Positions 58,658 to 64,000 of a stretch of 64,000 bases of DNA are shown here, piece by piece. The notes under the pieces are model-generated. The model ran no database searches and was not told the DNA's origin. It saw only the letters and a list, made by a program, of their open reading frames with translations. Location of the stretch: assembly GCF_028532725.1 (NCBI RefSeq), contig NZ_JAQKGU010000002.1, forward strand, positions 124,001 through 188,000, read 5' to 3'. The position numbers and the translations under genes are program-made. This DNA comes from Desulfovibrio sp. Fe33 (GTDB lineage: Bacteria > Desulfobacterota > Desulfovibrionia > Desulfovibrionales > Desulfovibrionaceae). The number at the start of each line of letters is the position of its first letter. Positions within the stretch are counted from its first letter, which is position 1.

Positions 58658-60430
58658 CTAATTTGTGTTTTTTTGGATTTTGGCCCAGGTGTCGCGCAGG
58701 GTTGTGGTGCGGTTGAAGATCATGGCCTGGCCGGGCTTGTGGTCGCGCCGGTCGGCGCAGTAGTAGCCGGTGCGCTCGAACTGGAAGTTCGCGCCCGCTT
58801 CCATGTCGGCCATGGCCGGTTCCACCTTGCAGCCGGACAGCACTTCCAGGGAATCGGGGTCGACGTAGTCGACGAAGGTCTTGCCTTCTTCGGTGACGTT
58901 GGGATTATCCGTGGTGAACAGCGGCCCGTAGTTGCGCACTTCCGCGTCCAAGGCGTGTTTGGCCGAGACCCAGTGCAGGGTGCCCTTGACTTTGCGGCCG
59001 CCTTCCAGCCAGCCCCCCTTGGATTCGGGGTCGTAGGTGGCCCGGATTTCGGTGACCTTGCCGTCAGCGTCCTTTTCGTATCCGATGCACTTGACGTAGT
59101 ACGCTCCGCGCAGCCGCACCTCGCGGTCCGGTCCCAGGCGGAAGAATTTCTTGGGCGGCTCCTCCATGAAATCGTCGCGTTCGATCCAGACTTCACGGGA
59201 GAACGGCACCTTGCGGGTTCCGTAGGACTCGTCCTCGGGGTTCAGGGCGATCTCGAAGACGTCTTCCTGATCCTCGGGGTAGTTCTCGATGATCATCTTG
59301 ACCGGGTCCATGATGCCCATGTAGCGCGGGGCGCGTTTGTTGAGGTCCTCGCGCAGGCAGGCTTCGAGCAGGGCGTATTCCACCATGGAGTCCGCCTTGG
59401 CGATGCCGATGCGGTCGCAGAAATCGCGGATGGACTCCGGGGTGAAGCCGCGCCGCCGGAAGCCGGAGATGGTCGGCATACGCGGGTCGTCCCAGCCGGT
59501 GACGTACCCTTCCTTGACGAGCTGGATGAGCTTGCGCTTGGAAAGCACGGTGCCGGTGATGTTCAGGCGGGCGAACTCGTACTGCCGGGGGCGGTCGGTG
59601 AAGCCGGGAAGTCCGGCCAGCTCCTCGTACAGGGCGGCGTTCCCGCCGAACAGCTCGGGCCGTTTCAGCCCCTCCATGAGGGTGTCCACGCACCAGTCGT
59701 ACAGGGGGCGGTTGTTTTCGAATTCCAGGGTGCAGATGGAGTGGGTGATGCCCTCGATGGCGTCGGACAGGCCGTGGGTGAAGTCGTACATGGGGTAGAT
59801 GCACCATGCGTCGCCGGTCCTGTGATGGTGGGCGTGCTTGATGCGGTAGAGGGCCGGGTCGCGCAGCATCACGTTGGGCGCGGCCATGTCGATCTTGCCG
59901 CGCAGGATGCATTCGCCGTCGCCGAACTCGCCCGCCCGCATGGAGCGGAACAGGGCCAGATTCTCCTCCACGGTCCGGTCGCGGTAGGGGGAGTTCTTGC
60001 CGGGCTCCTTGAGGGTTCCCCGGTTTTCACGGATTTCCTCGGCGGACTGATGGTCCACGTAGGCCTTGCCCATCTTGATGAACAGTTCGGCTATGAAATA
60101 GAGCTTTTCGAAGTAGTCCGAGGCGTAGAAATTGTTGTCCCAGTCGAAGCCGAGCCAGTGGACGTCCTCGCGGATGGAATCGACGTATTCCACGTCCTCC
60201 TTGACCGGGTTGGTGTCGTCGAAGCGCAGGTTGCACTTCCCGTCGTAGTCGCGGGCGAGCCCGAAATTGAGGCAGATGGACTTGGCGTGGCCGATGTGCA
60301 GGTAGCCGTTTGGTTCGGGGGGGAAGCGGGTGTGGACGCGGCCGTGATAGACGCCGTTTTCCATATCCTTGTCGATGATCTGGCGAATGAAGTCCTTGCC
60401 CTTTTCAGGGGCCTCGGGTTTGGTGCTCAT
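58658..60430 (-). CDS. glnS: Glutamine--tRNA ligase
   Basis: 590 residues. The class I HIGH motif is HIGH in [16 protein letters not shown] near residue 45, and the KMSKS equivalent is VLSKRKL near 301. [18 protein letters not shown] and the anticodon-binding beta barrels at the C-terminus ([18 protein letters not shown]) are typical of GlnRS rather than GluRS. It charges tRNA-Gln directly, so this organism has that route. GAGG lies 7 nt before the ATG. Confidence 0.96.
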   Translation of the reverse strand: MSTKPEAPEKGKDFIRQIIDKDMENGVYHGRVHTRFPPEPNGYLHIGHAKSICLNFGLARDYDGKCNLRFDDTNPVKEDVEYVDSIREDVHWLGFDWDNNFYASDYFEKLYFIAELFIKMGKAYVDHQSAEEIRENRGTLKEPGKNSPYRDRTVEENLALFRSMRAGEFGDGECILRGKIDMAAPNVMLRDPALYRIKHAHHHRTGDAWCIYPMYDFTHGLSDAIEGITHSICTLEFENNRPLYDWCVDTLMEGLKRPELFGGNAALYEELAGLPGFTDRPRQYEFARLNITGTVLSKRKLIQLVKEGYVTGWDDPRMPTISGFRRRGFTPESIRDFCDRIGIAKADSMVEYALLEACLREDLNKRAPRYMGIMDPVKMIIENYPEDQEDVFEIALNPEDESYGTRKVPFSREVWIERDDFMEEPPKKFFRLGPDREVRLRGAYYVKCIGYEKDADGKVTEIRATYDPESKGGWLEGGRKVKGTLHWVSAKHALDAEVRNYGPLFTTDNPNVTEEGKTFVDYVDPDSLEVLSGCKVEPAMADMEAGANFQFERTGYYCADRRDHKPGQAMIFNRTTTLRDTWAKIQKNTN

Positions 60431-60607
60431 GGGAAACCTCGTTGTATGAATTGACCGTTTGCCGGTCGAACTGTCGTGTGCGGGGCGTTATTCCTTATCC
60501 TGCCCGTGGCACGGAAATACGGGAAAACGGCTTGCCGGTCAACGCAATGCTTGCCTGCCGCGGTGCGGGCGGTCACACTGTGCGGACCATTCCAAGGAGG
60601 AGAATAC

Positions 60608-61426
60608 ATGTCGCTGTTCACCATCGACGAGACCCGCTGCAAGCGGGACGGCCTGTGCGCCGTCGACTGCCCGGCAGGGTGCATCGTCTTCGAAAAGGGC
60701 GGATTGCCTGTGCCCCACGAGAAAAAGCAGGCCTATTGCCTGGACTGCGGCCACTGCATGGCGGTTTGTCCGGCCGACGCCATCCGGCTGGACCGGTTCG
60801 AGGCCGGGGGCGCCCCATTGGACAAGTCGCTGCGCATCTCCCTTGAGCAGGCCGAGCAGTTCCTCAAGGGGCGGCGCTCCATGCGCGCCTTCCGCGACGA
60901 GCCGGTGGACGGCGCACTGCTGGATCGCCTCCTGGCCGTGACGGGGTACTGTCCTTCCGGGCACAACGCCCGGCCCACGCGTTGGGTCGTGGCCCACGGC
61001 GCGGACAAGGTGGCCGGAGTAGCCGAAGCCGTCGCCGCCTGGATGCGCGCCGAATCGGAGGCCGAAACTCCCCTGGCCGCCGCCCTGCACCTGCCGGGCA
61101 TCGTCCGGGCCTGGGACAAGGGGATGGACCTCATCTGCCGCAACGCCCCGGTCCTGGCCGTGGCCGTAGGGCCGCGGCAGGGCATCACGCCCCGCGAAGA
61201 CAGCGTCATAGCCACCGCCTATCTGGAACTGGCCGCCTCGGGAGCCGGGCTGGGCGCGTGCTGGTGCGGTTATCTGTTGGCCGCCGCCGCGCATGACGCC
61301 GGAATGCGGGAATTCCTCGGAGTGGCCGATGGAGAAGCGGCTTACGGGGCGCTCATGCTCGGCCATCCAGCACGGCGGTACACGGCCATCCCTCCGAGGC
61401 CGGAACCCACTGTGCGGCGGCTCTGA
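60608..61426 (+). CDS. Ferredoxin-domain nitroreductase
   Basis: 272 residues. The N-terminal [4Fe-4S] domain has two cysteine clusters, CKRDGLCAVDCPAGC and CLDCGHCMAVCPADA (about residues 11-25 and 45-60). The nitroreductase fold follows, with KGRRSMRAFRDEPVD near residue 88 and FMN-binding GYCPSGHNARPTRW near 118. It would pass electrons from ferredoxin-like clusters to FMN and reduce nitro-compounds, quinones or similar; its physiological substrate is unknown. GGAGGAG precedes the ATG. It is 177 nt from glnS, divergent. Confidence 0.87.
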   Translation: MSLFTIDETRCKRDGLCAVDCPAGCIVFEKGGLPVPHEKKQAYCLDCGHCMAVCPADAIRLDRFEAGGAPLDKSLRISLEQAEQFLKGRRSMRAFRDEPVDGALLDRLLAVTGYCPSGHNARPTRWVVAHGADKVAGVAEAVAAWMRAESEAETPLAAALHLPGIVRAWDKGMDLICRNAPVLAVAVGPRQGITPREDSVIATAYLELAASGAGLGACWCGYLLAAAAHDAGMREFLGVADGEAAYGALMLGHPARRYTAIPPRPEPTVRRL

Positions 61427-61586
61427 TTCCCCGTCGGGTGGACTCTTTCGCGCGGCCGATGTAGGCTCCAGCCGCGACCGCGGCCGTCCCGTATCCAGGA
61501 GGTTTTACCGACGGCGGGCAGCCGGGCCGCGTGCGGAAAACCATAAGCCGGGCGGGCGAGTCCCGTCCCGGGCGCAGGAGAGCGGC

Positions 61587-64000
61587 ATGGCGGATGCCCA
61601 TTATGCCTTCGGTTCGGTCCATGTGGAGATAAATTTCGAGGCCATCGACGCCCTGTTGAGGCAGGCCCATGCCCAGGGGCGCGATTCCCTGTTCGAGTAC
61701 GAGGTCTACGACCTGCTCAAGGCCTCGGGCGCGGAGACCCCGCCCCGGTGCGTGCTGCTTGAACGGGCCGGGCGGTTCACGGACGAACAGCTCTCGGCCC
61801 TGCCCGGGGACAAAGTGGTCCTCAAAATCGTGTCGCCCGCCATCGTGCACAAGACCGAGGCGGGCGGGGTGCGCGTGGTGGAGAACCGCCCGGACGCCAT
61901 CCGTTCCGCCGTCCGGCGAATGCTCTACGAGGTCCCCGAAAATTTCGCCGCCGCCCTGGAGCGCGATCCCGGCTCCGCGCCCGAACCATACCGTGGGCTA
62001 TGCGGCGAGCCGCTGGTTTCCGCCGTGGCCCGCGACCTGCGCGGGGTGCTCATGGTCCAGTTTATGGAGCCGGATTCCACGGCCTTCGGCAACGAGCTGC
62101 TGGTGGGCATCCGCAAAACCCGGGAGTTCGGCATGGTCGTCACCGCCGGGCTGGGCGGGACCGACACCGAGCTGTACGCCGAGCGGTTCCGCAAGGGCCA
62201 GGCCCTGACCATCGCCTCCACGGCCCTGACCGACGGGGTGCGCTTCTTCGAACTCTTCCGCCGGACCATTTCCTACCGCAAACTGGCCGGGCTGACGCGG
62301 GGGCAGCGGCGTATCGTCACCGACGAGCAGCTCATCGAGTGCTTCTCCTCGTTCATCGACATGGCCAACCACTATTCCCCGGACAACCCGGACGCCCCCT
62401 TCCATATCGAGGAACTGGAGATCAACCCGTTCGCCTATGCCGACTATCTCATGGTCCCTCTGGACGGCTTGTGCCGGTTCTCCGAAAAGGGGGCAGTGCG
62501 CGCCCCCCGGCCCGTAGGCAAGATAGCCAATCTGCTTAAGCCGTCGTCCATCGGCATTATCGGCGTCTCGGCGTCGCGCATGAATTTCGGAAGGATTATT
62601 CTCAAGAACGTGCTCGAAGCCGGGTTCCCGGCCGAGGACGTGCGCCTGGTCAAACCCGGCGAAACGGAGATCGACGGAGTGGCCTGCGTCCCGGACCTGA
62701 AGTCCCTGGATCGGCGGCTGGACCTCTTCGTCGTGGCCGTGGGCTCGGAGCAGGTCCCGGCCCTGGTGGATGAGCTGGTCGCCTTGGACTGCGCCGAATC
62801 GGTCATGCTCATTCCCGGCGGCCTGGGCGAGACCCGGGAGAGCCGCGAGCGCGCCGCCGAGGTCGTCGCCCGCATCGACGCCGCCCACGCCGGGGGCGGC
62901 GGTCCCGTTTTTCTGGGCGGCAACTGCATGGGCGTGGTTTCACGGCCGGGCCGTTACGACACCTGGTTCATCCCCGAGGAAAAACTTCCCGCCTTGGCTC
63001 CGGGCGAACACCATCGAGCTGCCTTCATCTCCCAATCCGGGGCGTTCATGCTGACCCGCATTTCCCAATGCCCTATGCTCAACCCCGCCTACATGGTCTC
63101 CATGGGCAACCAGACCGACCTGACCCTGGGCGACATGGTCTCCCACTTCAGCGAGGCCGACGATGTGGACGTCATCGCCGTGTATGCCGAAGGGTTTAAC
63201 GACATGGATGGCCTCGGATTCTGCCGGGCCGTGCGGCGGGCTGTGCTCAAGGGTAAGGACGTGGTTTTCTACAAGGCGGGCCGGACCCCGGAGGGCAAGT
63301 CCGCCACGAGCGGCCATACCGCCTCCCTTGCGGGCGACTATGCGGTCTGCGAATCCTGCGTGCGCCAGGCCGGGGCCATTGTGGCCCATTCCTTCACCCA
63401 GTTCGAGAATCTCTTCCTGTTGGCCGAGCGGCTGAACGGCAAAACCATCGGCGGCAATCGGCTGGCCGCGGTTTCCGGCGCGGGTTTCGAGGCCGTGGGT
63501 ATGGCCGATTCGATCCAGACCGACGACTATTCCATGACCCTGGCTCCGCTGACTGAGGCCACCCGCCGCGCCCTTGGCGAACTGGTCGCCGCCAACCGGC
63601 TGGACGGCCTTGTTACCGTGACCAACCCCCTGGACATCACCCCGGCCGCGGACGACCGGGTCCACGCCGAAGCCGTCCGGCTGCTGGCGCTCGATCCCAA
63701 CGTGGACGCCGTGGTGGCCGGACTTGACCCCCTGTCGCCGGTCATGCGCACCCTCGCCGACCCGGACGCCCCCCTGACCATGGACAACGAACGGTCCATC
63801 GCCGCCCTCATGGCCGAGCTGCTGCCCACCCTGGACACGCCCGTCATCGGCGTGGTGGACGGCGGCCGCCAGTACGACCCCCTGGTGGACCGGCTCAAGG
63901 AGGCCGGGCTGTGCACCTTCCGCACCTCGGACCAGGCCGTGGCCGCCCTTGCCCAATACATGGACGGACGGCTCAACGCGGCGCGTATTCGTTTGCGATG
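61587..64000 (+). CDS. ADP-forming acyl-CoA synthetase family protein with permuted domains (runs off the right edge)
   Basis: At least 804 residues without a stop. The order is unusual: an ATP-grasp domain at the N-terminus (about 20-300; DKVVLKIVSPAIVHKTEAGG near residue 75) comes before the CoA-binding Rossmann domain (KPSSIGIIGVSASRMNFG near 320). The succinyl-CoA-ligase-like domains follow, with the phospho-His in SGHTASLAGDYAV near 576. Common relatives (acetate-CoA ligase, protein acetyltransferase Pat) have the ATP-grasp last. It makes acyl-CoA with ATP or the reverse; the substrate is unclear. GGAG precedes the ATG at 6-8 nt. The C-terminus is missing. Confidence 0.82.
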   Translation, partial: MADAHYAFGSVHVEINFEAIDALLRQAHAQGRDSLFEYEVYDLLKASGAETPPRCVLLERAGRFTDEQLSALPGDKVVLKIVSPAIVHKTEAGGVRVVENRPDAIRSAVRRMLYEVPENFAAALERDPGSAPEPYRGLCGEPLVSAVARDLRGVLMVQFMEPDSTAFGNELLVGIRKTREFGMVVTAGLGGTDTELYAERFRKGQALTIASTALTDGVRFFELFRRTISYRKLAGLTRGQRRIVTDEQLIECFSSFIDMANHYSPDNPDAPFHIEELEINPFAYADYLMVPLDGLCRFSEKGAVRAPRPVGKIANLLKPSSIGIIGVSASRMNFGRIILKNVLEAGFPAEDVRLVKPGETEIDGVACVPDLKSLDRRLDLFVVAVGSEQVPALVDELVALDCAESVMLIPGGLGETRESRERAAEVVARIDAAHAGGGGPVFLGGNCMGVVSRPGRYDTWFIPEEKLPALAPGEHHRAAFISQSGAFMLTRISQCPMLNPAYMVSMGNQTDLTLGDMVSHFSEADDVDVIAVYAEGFNDMDGLGFCRAVRRAVLKGKDVVFYKAGRTPEGKSATSGHTASLAGDYAVCESCVRQAGAIVAHSFTQFENLFLLAERLNGKTIGGNRLAAVSGAGFEAVGMADSIQTDDYSMTLAPLTEATRRALGELVAANRLDGLVTVTNPLDITPAADDRVHAEAVRLLALDPNVDAVVAGLDPLSPVMRTLADPDAPLTMDNERSIAALMAELLPTLDTPVIGVVDGGRQYDPLVDRLKEAGLCTFRTSDQAVAALAQYMDGRLNAARIRLR

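Overview
The window is GC-rich chromosomal DNA from a bacterium that looks like a member of the Desulfovibrionaceae, probably close to Pseudodesulfovibrio. This placement is inferred from gene content: split YeeE/YedE sulfur permeases, bacteriohemerythrin, an NSS transporter with a MetS subunit, stand-alone CII-like regulators, a selenoprotein, and a dense housekeeping set with short intergenic gaps. There is no phage block, transposase, CRISPR array or rRNA operon. Most transcription units end in clear rho-independent terminators.

Layout. 1-9.5 kb: the 5' end of mraZ with a phased operator, then pyruvate kinase, an HD-GYP protein, a P460-type cytochrome with a Met-rich repeat, a CBS protein, a DUF3108 protein, a tandem pair of small paralogs, RlmD, a PEP-CTERM protein with a sigma54-like promoter, and an HD-domain protein. 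9.5-17 kb: nickel/cobalt ECF components (CbiM and a CbiL/NikL-like protein), an Rrf2 regulator, a hemolysin III-type protein, an internally duplicated membrane protein, a split YedE pair, and a sodium symporter with its 33-residue MetS subunit. 17-20 kb: a DsrE-like protein, a peroxiredoxin whose peroxidatic residue is encoded by TGA followed by a SECIS-like hairpin, bacteriohemerythrin and tRNA-Pro(TGG).

20-42 kb: AmrS-type radical SAM enzyme, purM, another radical SAM protein, rplM-rpsI, alaS, recA, a PP-loop tRNA-thiolation-like enzyme, a Na+/Ca2+ exchanger, alkaline phosphatase, YibE/F, YccF, BI-1, lpxK, rnr and a Tat-exported 5'-nucleotidase. 42-54 kb: an S24 repressor, a 54-residue zinc-ribbon protein, a REC-GGDEF protein, a DUF4139 protein, then a disaccharide module (HAD phosphatase-like protein plus a beta-phosphoglucomutase/GH65 phosphorylase fusion), ychF and class II fba. 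54-64 kb: two CII-like paralogs, an alpha/beta hydrolase overlapping a hybrid histidine kinase, a phased cluster of TGTCGC sites, a TetR regulator with twin operators and a coupled 40-residue ORF, glnS, a ferredoxin-nitroreductase, and the start of a domain-permuted ADP-forming acyl-CoA synthetase that runs off the right edge.

Two things deserve attention first. One is the selenocysteine peroxiredoxin, which conventional gene calling breaks into two fragments. The other is a family of about 150-190 bp structured intergenic repeats, present in six copies of varying divergence, including one tandem pair.
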